64,000 nucleotides of DNA from Candidatus Poribacteria bacterium (GCA_021295715.1 JAGWBV010000040.1:1-64000), one strand, 5' to 3'. Counted from the stretch's first letter, positions 35,438 through 44,778 are shown. Notes: generated by a model not told the origin, from the sequence alone. Numbers and translations are program-made.

Positions 35438-35875
35438 TTGAAAAAATTGGGCGCGTTCTGGCGAGCCGTAAGAGACTTTTGGAGAACAGGGAAAGCGGGG
35501 GTTGCCCTGTTTCTGGTTTCTCTCTTTGTTACCATCTATGGTTATATTGCTTTAGACTATGAACTAACGAGGGGTTGGCAGGGACACGAATCTGTTCAAA
35601 ATGTGCTGAAAGATATTTCGGACTTTATTCCCGTTGGTGCAGCATTCGTTGGAATGATCGTGGGAGGCATAGATTTACTCATGTTATTGTCAGATTGGTA
35701 TTTAGCGAGACAAGAAAAGCGAATTCAGGCTGCCAAAGCTGAGGGCAAAGCCGAGGGCAAAGCTGAGGTTTACCAAGAGATCGCGGCATGGCATGCGCGT
35801 CGAACGGCAGCGGAAGCGCGAGGCGAGACATTCACGGAACCGCCTCCCAGTGTGCCACAAAACGGCACTGAATAG
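35438..35875 (+). CDS. Small two-helix membrane protein, unknown
   Basis: 145 residues from a TTG start with AGGA just upstream. Two hydrophobic helices (GVALFLVSLFVTIYGYIALD, about 22-41, and FIPVGAAFVGMIVGGIDLLM, about 67-86) are followed by a charged helical tail with an AKAEGKAEGKAE repeat and a Pro-rich end. An N-terminal cytoplasmic FWRAVRDFW motif precedes the first helix. No recognised family. It has its own promoter and a strong terminator, so it is a monocistronic gene. Confidence 0.7.
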   Translation: MKKLGAFWRAVRDFWRTGKAGVALFLVSLFVTIYGYIALDYELTRGWQGHESVQNVLKDISDFIPVGAAFVGMIVGGIDLLMLLSDWYLARQEKRIQAAKAEGKAEGKAEVYQEIAAWHARRTAAEARGETFTEPPPSVPQNGTE

Positions 35876-35888
35876 GGTGTCTAACGTC

Positions 35889-35926
35889 AGAGAGTCACCA
35901 ACTTCTACAGGTGGAGACTCTCTTTT
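35889..35926 (+). terminator. Rho-independent terminator
   Basis: AGAGAGTCACC at 35889-35899 pairs imperfectly with GGTGGAGACTCTCT at 35910-35923, followed by TTTTGCTTT. It lies 13 bases after the small membrane protein stop. Confidence 0.75.
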
Positions 35927-36029
35927 GCTTTAGAAGTGTCGGGATTCAGAAATCCCTCCTACAAGAGAACGAAATAATTCCGCGATACCACATTGCGTCA
36001 AGAGATGTGTAAATTGGAGGAAAAAGGAT

Positions 36030-36863
36030 TTGTCAGCAGAACTCCTTAAGGGTAGTCAACTTGCGAAGCGCGTCCGGAGCCAGATCCGGCGAAAAATTAA
36101 AAAACTCACGTTTACTCCAGGTCTTGCTGTTGTCCAAGTAGGTGACGATCCTGCCTCAACGCTCTATATCAAACACAAACAACGTGATTGTGAAAAGGTG
36201 CATTTCCACTCCGAAGTCCATCGCTTACCCGTAGACATTAACCAAGACACCCTAATTGCACACGTTGAAGCCCTAAATGCGCGTGCGGATATCCATGGAA
36301 TACTGGTGCAAATGCCACTACCAGAGGGTATAGAGAGAGAGGCAGTCATTGATAAGATTCATCCACATAAAGATGCAGACGGGCTGAATCCCGTCAATTT
36401 AGGGAATCTTCTCATCAACCGCGAGGGTGTGACACCTTGCACCCCGACAGGAATTATTCGCCTGATTGAACTGACAGGTGAACCGATTGAAGGCAAACAT
36501 GCCGTCTGTATCGGTAGGAGTCCACTGGTCGGGAAATCTGTTGGATTGATGCTGCTGAATCGGAATGCTACCGTTACGTATTGTCATTCCCGAACGGTAG
36601 ACTTGACGGCGAAGGTTCAGAAAGCAGATATTCTCGTCGCTGCAGTTGGTAGACCGGAATTTGTAACTGCGGACATGGTGAAACCTGGGGCTATCGTCAT
36701 TGATGTCGGGATTAACCATGTCAATGGACGGGCTGTTGGGGATGTTAAATTTGAAGAAGTTAAAGAGATGGCTGGATTTATTACCCCTGTCCCCGGCGGG
36801 GTTGGTCCTATGACACGCGCAATGTTATTAGAAAATACTTTGAAATTAGCGATTGGAGGCTAA
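36030..36863 (+). CDS. folD: Bifunctional methylenetetrahydrofolate dehydrogenase/cyclohydrolase
   Basis: 277-residue FolD, which interconverts methylene-, methenyl- and formyl-tetrahydrofolate. Landmarks: VGDDPASTLYIKHKQRDCEK (catalytic Tyr and Lys), ILVQMPLPEGI, HPHKDADGLNPVNLGNL, PCTPTGIIRLI, CIGRSPLVGKSVGLML and ITPVPGGVGPMTRAML. Length is standard. The start codon is TTG with GGAGG 9 bases upstream. It overlaps no gene but its stop is 3 bases from the start of a downstream SDR, indicating an operon. Confidence 0.97.
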   Translation: MSAELLKGSQLAKRVRSQIRRKIKKLTFTPGLAVVQVGDDPASTLYIKHKQRDCEKVHFHSEVHRLPVDINQDTLIAHVEALNARADIHGILVQMPLPEGIEREAVIDKIHPHKDADGLNPVNLGNLLINREGVTPCTPTGIIRLIELTGEPIEGKHAVCIGRSPLVGKSVGLMLLNRNATVTYCHSRTVDLTAKVQKADILVAAVGRPEFVTADMVKPGAIVIDVGINHVNGRAVGDVKFEEVKEMAGFITPVPGGVGPMTRAMLLENTLKLAIGG

Positions 36864-36866
36864 AAT

Positions 36867-37631
36867 ATGGCGTTTCCAGGATTTGAATTGAAAGATAAGG
36901 TCATGTTAATCACGGGTTCCGGTAAAGGCATCGGCAGGGGGATTGCGCTCGCCGCTGCACAGATGGGTGCAAAAATCATCTTAAACAGCCGGACTCCCTC
37001 TGATCTTGAGGAGGTAGCGAGCGAAATCCGTGAGAACGGAGGTGAAGCGGAGTCGGTTGTGTTTGATGTGAGCGATATGGCACAGGTTGCGACAGGCGCA
37101 CAAGCCGCACTCGATGTATGGGGTAGAGTCGATGTCCTCGTCAATAACGCTGGCACTAACCGTCCGAAACCTGCGCTCGAGTTAACAGAAGAAGATTGGG
37201 ATGCGATCTATGATCTGAATCTTAAAGGACTGTTCTTCCTAACGCAGATGCTCGTGAAACCGATGATAGAGCGGGAAAACGGGAAGATTATCAATATCTC
37301 TTCGACGATGGGGTTGGTAGGGGGTCCGTTACGGACTGCCTATTCAGGGAGTAAAGGCGGTGTTGTGCTGTTAACGAAGGGGCTTGCCGTTGAGTGGGCA
37401 CCCCATAACGTCACCGTGAACGCTGTAGCACCGGCGTTTACGCGGACACCGCTCGCCGATGTGCTTTTACAACGTAAGGAATTCTATGAAGACGTTGTTC
37501 GCCGTATTCCAATGGGACGTGTCGGTGAGGTGGATGAGGTAGTCGGCGCGGTACTTTTCTTAGCATCGGATGCAGCGAACTGGGTGACTGGACAAACGAT
37601 CGCCGTTGATGGTGGATGGGTTGCTTGGTAG
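36867..37631 (+). CDS. SDR family oxidoreductase, folD operon
   Basis: 254-residue classical SDR: ITGSGKGIGRGIALA, LVNNAGTNRPKPAL, catalytic Ser in NISSTMGL, YSGSKGGVVLLTKGLAVEW, and VTGQTIAVDGGW. Resembles gluconate 5-dehydrogenase or 3-oxoacyl-ACP reductase. It starts 3 bases after folD and ends before a strong terminator, so the two form an operon. A functional link to folate chemistry is not implied by the sequence. Confidence 0.9.
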   Translation: MAFPGFELKDKVMLITGSGKGIGRGIALAAAQMGAKIILNSRTPSDLEEVASEIRENGGEAESVVFDVSDMAQVATGAQAALDVWGRVDVLVNNAGTNRPKPALELTEEDWDAIYDLNLKGLFFLTQMLVKPMIERENGKIINISSTMGLVGGPLRTAYSGSKGGVVLLTKGLAVEWAPHNVTVNAVAPAFTRTPLADVLLQRKEFYEDVVRRIPMGRVGEVDEVVGAVLFLASDAANWVTGQTIAVDGGWVAW

Positions 37632-37654
37632 TTTTCACTGTTCTCAGAACTACA

Positions 37655-37686
37655 GGCGCGGTTTTTTAACCGCGCCTATTTTTTCT
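37655..37686 (+). terminator. Strong hairpin terminator of the folD-SDR operon
   Basis: GGCGCGGTT (37655-37663), loop TTTT, AACCGCGCC (37668-37676), then ATTTTTTCTC. Perfect 9-bp stem. A related hairpin lies at 1526-1546. Confidence 0.9.
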
Positions 37687-37837
37687 CTACTGTCTCCGAA
37701 GACGTTTCAGTGTACTCGGTGGACTTGAAGGGATAAGGATCGCTCCAGAATTTGAGACCGAGGCTCATATTACCCTTAAAGTCAAGTGTAAGTAGGCAAC
37801 CTTGACTCCTATCACTTAGAGGATTTCCAGGGTATTT
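37676..37837 (-). pseudogene. Coding-like 53-codon orphan frame, gene remnant
   Basis: Open minus frame without a proper start, after a TAA at 37838-37840 and ending in TAG at 37676-37678 inside the terminator. It reads LLTLDFKGNMSLGLKFWSDP and on to STEYTETSSETVEKK, which looks like a real protein tail. It may be the last part of a lost gene. An inverted repeat AGCACGTAG / CTACGTGCT (37847-37855, 37881-37889) stands beside it. Low certainty. Confidence 0.3.
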
Positions 37838-37897
37838 TTAGGTTTTAGCACGTAGGTCCCTTACAACCAATGCGGAAATGCTACGTGCTGGTGCTCA

Positions 37898-39022
37898 TCA
37901 ACTTTGACACACAACCGGTTTTTGCTCCACATAGCACCGCACAATGTTAATAATGAGTGCAATGTCGTTCCGCGCAGATTCCAGCGAGGTATAACACGGC
38001 TCGCCTTCTATGATGCACGCATGGAAATGACGTAACTCCCGCACGAACGCGCTTTCCCACTCAACAGCCGGTGTCTTGCTATAGGTTGTGCCATCGGCAT
38101 CTATTCCGTGTATCGTTACCTCTGACAGGATACCCCGTGAAAAACCGGTCGGATAGGAGACAATGACGCGTTTGGTATCGCCATAGATTTCCAGCGTCTC
38201 TTTAAAGTCCCAGAGATCCGGTAGGTCCACCCATGTGGCGACACAGCGTGCGCCATTCGGATAGCCTAACACAATTGTCACACCGCGTCCTTCCGACCAG
38301 ACTTCCGCGCTAACCACCTCACTCGGTGAACCGAGCATTACCCGTAGACTGTAGATATCGTGGATCATGCTACCAGCAAGCAAGTAGAACACTCGTGCTG
38401 CCTTGCTTTGGATGGCACTTTCGAGTCCGGTTTCGGACAGAACTTCACCGATGGCTTCGGCTTGTGCTTTTTCACGCGCCGCGCCCGCAGGTTTAAATGC
38501 GTCCGCAGGAACATCGTCGAATCGTTCGACATCGAATTGGCTCAAATGTAGGTTATTATTCGGGTGGAGATGGTTGATTTGCACGAATCGGTAACTCTCC
38601 ATTGCATCCACTTCGCGCTTGGCGAGTTGAAAGGCTGGATCATGCACCTTCATGTATCCTGCTTGCGCGACAGTGTCCGCTTCACGTTGAGCAGCGAGCA
38701 TCGCATCCATTTCTTGAAGTGAAAAGCAGACGGGTTTTTCTATAAAAACATGCTTTCCCGCTTTAAACGCAGCGAGTGCGACTTCCGTCTTTGGATCCCC
38801 GTGGCAAAGCAGAACAGCATCCACATCTGTGCTGAGCAACTCATTGTAATCTGTCACGAATTTCGGAACATGAAACCGCTTTGAGACGGCTTGTGCAGCA
38901 CTACGCGAAAGATCACAAACGATAGACACTTCAAATTCTCGATGAAGTGCGGTAAGATTCGGGAGATGATGTACCTGTGCGATTGCACCACATCCGATAA
39001 CACCTATCCGTATACGACTCAT
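37898..39022 (-). CDS. Gfo/Idh/MocA family oxidoreductase
   Basis: 374 residues. NAD(P)-binding motif GVIGCGAIAQVHHLPNLTAL at the start, the EKPVCFS motif (catalytic Lys of EKP) and a C-terminal mixed-sheet domain with KVHDPAFQLAKREVDAM. The ATG at 39022 with GGAGG 9 bases upstream is preferred to a more distal codon. Usual substrates are sugars, inositol or related polyols. It is divergent from the membrane-protein gene and has its own promoter. Confidence 0.9.
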   Translation of the reverse strand: MSRIRIGVIGCGAIAQVHHLPNLTALHREFEVSIVCDLSRSAAQAVSKRFHVPKFVTDYNELLSTDVDAVLLCHGDPKTEVALAAFKAGKHVFIEKPVCFSLQEMDAMLAAQREADTVAQAGYMKVHDPAFQLAKREVDAMESYRFVQINHLHPNNNLHLSQFDVERFDDVPADAFKPAGAAREKAQAEAIGEVLSETGLESAIQSKAARVFYLLAGSMIHDIYSLRVMLGSPSEVVSAEVWSEGRGVTIVLGYPNGARCVATWVDLPDLWDFKETLEIYGDTKRVIVSYPTGFSRGILSEVTIHGIDADGTTYSKTPAVEWESAFVRELRHFHACIIEGEPCYTSLESARNDIALIINIVRCYVEQKPVVCQS

Positions 39023-39062
39023 ATCTTTTAGCCTCCAGTAGATAACGCTTTCTATATGCTTT

Positions 39063-39091
39063 ATCGTATCACATACACGAAATAGGTGCAA
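39063..39091 (-). promoter_or_regulatory. Promoter of the Gfo/Idh/MocA gene
   Basis: Minus strand TTGCAC (39086-39091), 17-base spacer, TACGAT (39063-39068), 41 bases before the start at 39022. Confidence 0.65.
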
Positions 39092-39174
39092 TGTTTGGTT
39101 GTCAGTTGTCAGTAATCAGCGGTCAGCAGTTGGGATTCAGAAATTTCCTACGGAAAGATTCAGATAGAGGGCGG

Positions 39175-39203
39175 TTGACAATAAAAGCGAAAACTCTCAT
39201 AAT
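39175..39203 (+). promoter_or_regulatory. Sigma70 promoter of the large membrane protein gene
   Basis: TTGACA (39175-39180), 17-base spacer, CATAAT (39198-39203), 39 bases before the ATG at 39242. Confidence 0.75.
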
Positions 39204-39241
39204 ACATGCAACAGATTCTGTGAAAAGCGGAGGTTATAGAT

Positions 39242-40858
39242 ATGGACATAGCAATAATTCCGTGGCAAATGGTACTTCTGTGTGGATTATCTGTATGTGT
39301 TGGCTGGGGAATACGCGGCAACTTCGGACATGAATATGGTGCAGCACTCGCTGGCGCACTTGGAGCAATTGCAATTGCACTGCTCTCTGGACGAGAGGAT
39401 TGGTGGCGGCATGTTCACTACTTCGCCTTGTTTGGGGCAATCGGTTGGTCCTTCGGTGGCAGCATGTCATATATGATGGTCGTTGGATATAGCCACTCTT
39501 CACAGCCATTGACTGTGTTTTACGGCTTTGCGAATCTGTTCGTTATCGGTTTCCTATGGGCAGCCCTCGGCGGTGCCGGAACCGCACTGCCTGCGTTTCT
39601 GACGCATAGCCAATTGTCTCTGCTCTTTACACCGATCGCTGCGGTCTTCATCGGGTGGTCGCTTCAGGCGGTGATTATTGATCGGGTGCTCGCACCGAAA
39701 CGGATGCAACGACACGAGAGTCCGCTCTATTGGTACGACACGGATTGGGTGTCCGCATTGGTGGCGATCGTTGCGGCACTGATTGTCGCACTCATCCGTG
39801 GCGGTTTGGACATGGGCACGAACCTCGTCCTGTATCTGGGCATCTGTTGGTTCGTTGGGTTCTTGTTGCTGGTGAACGTGTGTCGTCTCCGTATGACACC
39901 CCCGCGTGGGGACAACTGGGCAGGCTGTGTCGGTATGGTGATCGGGATCTTGGGATACTGTTCGCGTTATGAACTCAGCGGTGTGGCTTTCACTACGCTG
40001 ATGGCGGGGTTCGGAGGTGGTATTGCGTTCTCATTTGGACAATTGCTGAAACTCATCTATATCTGGATCGGGAACCGAACGAATTGTCACACGAACTGGC
40101 ACAGTGTCATGGAGCAGACACAAGGCTTCCTATTCGGACTTGGTATCGCAATACCGTTCGGTCTCCTTCTTAACCGAGCACCACTTTTAGAAACCAACTC
40201 GAATCTCCCACAATGGATGGAAATATTCGCTGTGTTCACTGTGCTGATTCTACTGACATACGTCAACTATCGGAAAGCGGCAGGGACATGGGTGGATTTG
40301 GTCGAAGGCTTACCGGAGCGGTTTTTTGGTCTGCCCGTCGTCGGTTGGTTTCGGCATTCGAGAGGCTGGATAGGCTGGTTTGAACTTTTTTATATCGGTC
40401 TCGGTATCGCCTGCGTATGGCTTTTGTCGGTGCACTTCCGAGAACCGCTTGCTTTTATCCCTACGAGCTGGTTGGGGAAGGGGCAGCTGCTCTATTTTGT
40501 ATTCCTGTGGTGGGTGGTCATCTTCAACTTTGAACGCGCTTTGGTCGGTTTCAGTCCACATCGACTCGTAACGGAAGGTGTGATTACACTCAACGCCATT
40601 ATCTGTACCGTGCTGATGGGACTCGGTCCACTGTCGGTTCCGAAACAGACAGGGAGTCTCTTTTCGTTCACCGAATGGGTGTGGCAGACATTGATTTGGG
40701 GCATGGTCGTGCTGGTGGGATCAACCGTTGTGTTTTGGGGGGTGAAGCATCTACTTTTCGGAAAGGAACATGCTCCGGGTGCCTCTCTGCATATCCGCTT
40801 TGGACCGGATTCCAATGCCCCGAAGGCGAAACCGAAAGAAGGGGAACAGCATCCGTGA
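39242..40858 (+). CDS. Large polytopic membrane protein of unknown function
   Basis: 538 residues with about 12 hydrophobic helices. The N-terminus has an unusual GWGIRGNFGHEYGAALAGAL motif, then a Gly/Ser-rich segment (GWSFGGSMSYMMVVGYSHSS). Charged residues Arg, His, Glu inside the first helices (IRGNFGHEYG) recall transporters or channels, but no family is recognised. GGAGG lies 8 bases before the ATG and a near-consensus promoter is upstream. Monocistronic; it faces a convergent amidohydrolase across a REP-like repeat. Confidence 0.75.
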   Translation: MDIAIIPWQMVLLCGLSVCVGWGIRGNFGHEYGAALAGALGAIAIALLSGREDWWRHVHYFALFGAIGWSFGGSMSYMMVVGYSHSSQPLTVFYGFANLFVIGFLWAALGGAGTALPAFLTHSQLSLLFTPIAAVFIGWSLQAVIIDRVLAPKRMQRHESPLYWYDTDWVSALVAIVAALIVALIRGGLDMGTNLVLYLGICWFVGFLLLVNVCRLRMTPPRGDNWAGCVGMVIGILGYCSRYELSGVAFTTLMAGFGGGIAFSFGQLLKLIYIWIGNRTNCHTNWHSVMEQTQGFLFGLGIAIPFGLLLNRAPLLETNSNLPQWMEIFAVFTVLILLTYVNYRKAAGTWVDLVEGLPERFFGLPVVGWFRHSRGWIGWFELFYIGLGIACVWLLSVHFREPLAFIPTSWLGKGQLLYFVFLWWVVIFNFERALVGFSPHRLVTEGVITLNAIICTVLMGLGPLSVPKQTGSLFSFTEWVWQTLIWGMVVLVGSTVVFWGVKHLLFGKEHAPGASLHIRFGPDSNAPKAKPKEGEQHP

Positions 40859-40902
40859 TGCGGAAGATCCGGGTTACAAACCTCTCCCACAAGTATTGCA
40901 GC

Positions 40903-40940
40903 CGATCGGTGCGGTTAGAAACCGCACCTACCGTGATTAG
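40903..40940. repeat. REP-like palindrome between convergent genes
   Basis: GGTGCGGTTAGAAACCGCACCTACC (core GTGCGGTT, complement AACCGCAC) in the gap between two convergent stops; it could serve as a bidirectional terminator. Confidence 0.65.
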
Positions 40941-40945
40941 GGAAT

Positions 40946-42097
40946 TTAGATGTGGGTATGCCGTTGGCGATACACTTGTCCGCCTTTGACAACGACGACA
41001 GGTTCCAATATTTGTTTGCCGACTCTAACTTGATCATGGGCATCTACGAGTTGGAATTCACCCTCGCGCAACTCAAAAATCACCGCGTCTCCCCACGCAT
41101 CAACAGCCAATGTTCCGACCTGTCCCGGCATCAGGATGGTCTCTGCCGGAATGCTCGTGACCTTCGCCAAAGCATCGTCAAGCGACATACCGAGATACAG
41201 GAATTTGTTGACGACATTGACGAGATCGTAAACGGGGCCGTGGACGTTATAAATGTGCAGGTCGGACGAAATTGTCGTGGGTTCAACGCCTTGCGCCATC
41301 GCTTTCTGAACGACATCCCAACTGAAAGAACCTGCGCCATGTCCAACATCGAAGATAACACCACGTTCAATCGCCGCATGGACAGCGTCCCGAATCCTGT
41401 CGTTCTCATCCAAGATGCCGCACGCCATATCGTGGAAACAGTGCGTTAGAATATCACGTTCACCCATCAGTGCCAATATATCGTCTATAGACTCACACCA
41501 CGCGTCCTGTGGATGAACCATCAGGGGTAATCCAGCCGCATCAGCGGCTTCACGCGCCCTGTGTAACGGTAGCATTTTCGCTCTCTCACCGACGATCGTC
41601 TCCCGCGTCAACCGCACTTTGACCCCCAAAATGATGTCGCGATGCTGCTCTATCATTTGGCACGCTTTTCCGACATCCGCATAGTCAGGGTTTTCCAACT
41701 CGCCAATCTCCTGCGTGAGCATACCTTGTGAAGAGATATTCAACTGTGCGAGGATACGTGTGTCGCTTACGTCAATGACGTATTTACGGAAACCGGGAAA
41801 CGTGTCCGCCCCTGCTGAACCCGCATCGACGACTGTCGTTGCCCCGCGTGCCAAGCACGTCGGATCGGGTTCAATCCCGAAATGGCTTACGCCGTAGAAG
41901 ACATGCACGTGTAAGTCGATTAAGCCGGGCGTGACGAAACACCCTTCCGCATCTAATACTTCGCGTGCTTCGGAGGTCGGTATATCGTCGCTGATTGCCG
42001 AGACGCGACCATTCGCAAACGCAACGTCTTTGCGCGCATGGATGCCCTGCGCAGGATCAACAACGGTTCCATTTTTAATGATGAGATCATAGTTCAT
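40946..42097 (-). CDS. Amidohydrolase/deacetylase family metal-dependent hydrolase
   Basis: 383 residues of the dihydroorotase/D-aminoacylase-like group. Starts MNYDLIIKNGTVVDPAQGIH, then PGLIDLHVHVFYG (metal HxH), a long TIM barrel with metal-like His in LMVHPQDAW, LTHCFHDMA and DVGHGAGSF, and a C-terminal composite beta domain (PGQVGTLAVDAWGDAVIFEL). Start ATG at 42097, 4 bases after the upstream stop, so it is coupled to the PhyH-HEAT gene. Substrate not predictable; a deacetylase or dihydroorotase-like activity is typical. Confidence 0.85.
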   Translation of the reverse strand: MNYDLIIKNGTVVDPAQGIHARKDVAFANGRVSAISDDIPTSEAREVLDAEGCFVTPGLIDLHVHVFYGVSHFGIEPDPTCLARGATTVVDAGSAGADTFPGFRKYVIDVSDTRILAQLNISSQGMLTQEIGELENPDYADVGKACQMIEQHRDIILGVKVRLTRETIVGERAKMLPLHRAREAADAAGLPLMVHPQDAWCESIDDILALMGERDILTHCFHDMACGILDENDRIRDAVHAAIERGVIFDVGHGAGSFSWDVVQKAMAQGVEPTTISSDLHIYNVHGPVYDLVNVVNKFLYLGMSLDDALAKVTSIPAETILMPGQVGTLAVDAWGDAVIFELREGEFQLVDAHDQVRVGKQILEPVVVVKGGQVYRQRHTHI

Positions 42098-42101
42098 AAG
42101 A

Positions 42102-43613
42102 TTAGAATGTGCTTTCACGATTTGTAATCGGACACCACCGCGCCATCAACAAATAATCAAATAACGCCGATTCCGCTTCTGGCGTGTCGATGCGTTTCAG
42201 TGCCAAGACAGCATTGTCTCGGACATACCGGTTTTCATCACTGAATGCTTTTGCTAATACTGGAATAGCGTCGCTTGATGCGGGCCCAATCTGTGCCAAT
42301 GCTAATGCGGCTTCAAACCGCGCTTGATCGTCCTCATCACTTGCGACCATATCTGTCAGGACAGGCACAGCTGGAGCGGCAATGGGGCCCAGTCCACCGA
42401 AGGCTTCGGCGAGATAGCGACGGACCTCAACGCATTCGTCTTTTGTGCGTTCCATCAATGCCGGGACAGCAGATTCCGCTGGATTTCCTATTTGTGCCAA
42501 AGCATAAGCGGCTTCGACGCGAACGGCATCTTCAGGATGTTGCAGTGCTTCACTCAACGCAGGAACAGCCGGTTCACCGACCGCCGCTAATGCATACGCC
42601 CCCATCCGTCGCATAATTGGGTCTTCCACACCGAGCGTTTCAATCAGTTCGGGAACAGCTGGTGCCCCAATGGATCCGAGCGCATACGCGGCGTTCAGTC
42701 GGACAGGTTCATAAACATCACACAATGCTTGGATGAGGCGCGAAATCGCCGCTGCTGCGGATTCACCTAACCTCCCTAAGTCGTCAGCGGCACGGGATCG
42801 GACAGCCACATCATCATCACCCAATTCGGCAATGTGCATCGCCAAGTTTCCATTGGAAACCGACTGCGTCGAATGCCCGTTGGACTCACCCGCCATCCAA
42901 TTCCAGACATGTCGCCATGTCCCTTGATGCGTGGGCGTTGCTGAATCAACATCTTTTAGTTTCCAGTGCGGATCCGTTACATTCCACTCCGGTTTCTGCG
43001 GCGCGTCCATCCGAACGAACTGAAACTTCATCATGTAGCGTGTTTTGTCCGTCAGGTTTGCCATGGCGCGATGCCACAAGTCAAAATGGATAATCGTTAG
43101 GGTACCTGCTGCCCCACTGAGTGCCAATTCACCATCATTATCCTTAGTGATACGCGTATCATAGTACTGCGTTCCCGGTAAGACTGCCGAGGGTCCGATT
43201 TCGAGCGGTGAGTCCTGTGGATAGTAGAACGCCATCGCCCAGCGTGGACAGTGGTGCCGGACTTTATGATAGCCCCAGTAACTATCCTTGTGGAATCCCT
43301 GTCCATCGCTGTGCGGACGGTTTTGATGGGGGTGCCGATGGGAATGCATGGCGTAATTCTCGCCCAGAATACTCGTAAATGCACCACGGACAGCAGGTTC
43401 CTCAAAAACGGCTTGCAATTCGGGAACGCGTGGCAAAATGTTGTTTCCCAAATTTCCCTCTTTCGCCGTGAGTTCCTGCGTTTTTCGGTAGATAGTTTCA
43501 TGGAAACTGCGCGGCAGATCGGCTTTTATGGTGAGATGTCCATTGACAATAAATTCCCGCATCTGTGCGTCGGTCAGTTTATGGCTTTCCTTTAGTTGTG
43601 AACTCGCTTGCAT
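42102..43613 (-). CDS. Phytanoyl-CoA dioxygenase fused to HEAT repeats
   Basis: 503 residues. N-terminal Fe(II)/2-oxoglutarate dioxygenase of the PhyH group: DAQMREFIVNGHLTIKADLP, metal HxD in GFHKDSYWGY, distal His in IHFDLWHRAMANLT, Arg in KTRYMM. After about residue 250 come six or seven HEAT/PBS-lyase repeats of about 35 residues (VRLNAAYALGSIGAPAVPEL, VRVEAAYALAQIGNPAESAV) ending near the C-terminus. Start ATG at 43613, GGGAG 7 bases upstream. The fusion of a dioxygenase with repeats could scaffold the enzyme or bind a target. It heads a pair with the amidohydrolase. Confidence 0.86.
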   Translation of the reverse strand: MQASSQLKESHKLTDAQMREFIVNGHLTIKADLPRSFHETIYRKTQELTAKEGNLGNNILPRVPELQAVFEEPAVRGAFTSILGENYAMHSHRHPHQNRPHSDGQGFHKDSYWGYHKVRHHCPRWAMAFYYPQDSPLEIGPSAVLPGTQYYDTRITKDNDGELALSGAAGTLTIIHFDLWHRAMANLTDKTRYMMKFQFVRMDAPQKPEWNVTDPHWKLKDVDSATPTHQGTWRHVWNWMAGESNGHSTQSVSNGNLAMHIAELGDDDVAVRSRAADDLGRLGESAAAAISRLIQALCDVYEPVRLNAAYALGSIGAPAVPELIETLGVEDPIMRRMGAYALAAVGEPAVPALSEALQHPEDAVRVEAAYALAQIGNPAESAVPALMERTKDECVEVRRYLAEAFGGLGPIAAPAVPVLTDMVASDEDDQARFEAALALAQIGPASSDAIPVLAKAFSDENRYVRDNAVLALKRIDTPEAESALFDYLLMARWCPITNRESTF

Positions 43614-43950
43614 GGTCAAACTCCCTTTTAAGGGTTATCAGTTGTCGGTCGTGAGTTATCGGTGATTCCTATTTTTCGCGGTGCTTTTTCCTGTCAGAAT
43701 CAGGATTTACAGGATTTTAAGATTTGCAGGATAATCGTTGATAGTCAGTTGTCTGGATTCGGATATCCCTCCTACCAGAGATCTAAACATTCCTAACCTA
43801 TTTTACTTGACCCGCATTTATTTGTCATCTGTTTTAATTCGGCGTGTGGGTATTTTGGTAGTTGTCTGAATCGCGGATTCTCACGGATTTCACAGATTTC
43901 GCGGATTTTGGGGGGCTTCTGTCAAATGGACGGGGCAACTGAGGTTAATT
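43614..43950. other. Intergenic repeats, no gene
   Basis: Contains GTCGGTCGTGAGTTATCGG-type, AGAATCAGGATTTACAGGAT-type and GGATTCGGATATCCCTCCTA-type repeats; nothing coding. Confidence 0.55.
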
Positions 43951-44262
43951 TCAATTCCTTTCAAGTTGTATCGTATATGCCATCAAGGGTCCGATTATTT
44001 TTTCTGAGACATCTTCACTTGAAAACATGGATTCCACCTCTTGCAGCACTACGCTTTTTTCTTCGTCGTCGATGATCTCTTCCCACGGATTGAATTTAAG
44101 ATGTTTTTCCAACTTCGCGATTGGAAAGATCATCTTGCGACGCAAACTTACTTGTATGCACATAACCTCAAGTGCTCTCTCTTTGCCGATAAAAGGTACA
44201 TCGTTCTTATTAACGATGAGTATCCAATTAGGTAATTTCGCTATCGGATGCAGTATGTTCAT
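43951..44262 (-). CDS. Small hypothetical protein
   Basis: 103 residues: begins MNILHPIAKLPNWILIVN, middle RRKMIFPIAKLEKHLKFNPW, ends MAYTIQLERN. Not recognised. Coding credibility rests on the ATG with AGGGAT upstream and mixed, non-repetitive composition. It stands isolated between repeat-rich gaps; it may be the relic of an accessory gene. Confidence 0.45.
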   Translation of the reverse strand: MNILHPIAKLPNWILIVNKNDVPFIGKERALEVMCIQVSLRRKMIFPIAKLEKHLKFNPWEEIIDDEEKSVVLQEVESMFSSEDVSEKIIGPLMAYTIQLERN

Positions 44263-44778
44263 AAGGATCCCTTAACTATGGGATATCAATTGTCTGAATC
44301 AGGATTTTCAGGATTCAAGGATTTTCAGGATTACATATCCTTGTTGCGGGAAAGCCTATCCAAAATAGTATTCAGCCCGCAGTGGTCAGCAATCAGAAAT
44401 AAACAACTGAAGATACACCTTTTTATAGTAGATCCTACAATTACTAAAGTTTGGACAATCTTGATCAGGTTCCTGTCTGATTTTCAAAGCCTCTGTGATT
44501 TTTCTCAGGATTCTTGACGCAAACGCAACTGAAAAAAAATAAGTCCCAAAGCGGCAGCCCCAGCGGGGCGACAGGTGGAAATTCTAAAAATTGTCCAAAG
44601 CTTAGTACAATTAACATTACATTATTGAATTGTAGGAGGGGGGAAACACCCAAGCAAAAACACCCCGATTCCCGACTGCCAGCGGGTTGGGTCGCGATTC
44701 GGAGGGTACGCCCCCTACAGAAGAGATGTGAACTTAATTATGGGCTTTACTATAACTGATAGCCGACAGCTGACCGCC
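44263..44778. other. Repeat-rich gap upstream of the CRISPR-like array
   Basis: GTCTGAATCAGGATTTTCAG repeats (about 44289-44330), the AGCCCCAGCGGGGCGAC motif (44563-44579, inverted related copy at 47041-47060), a GATTCGGAGGGTACGCCCCC element, and a GATAGCCGACAGCTGACC repeat. No gene seen. Confidence 0.55.
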
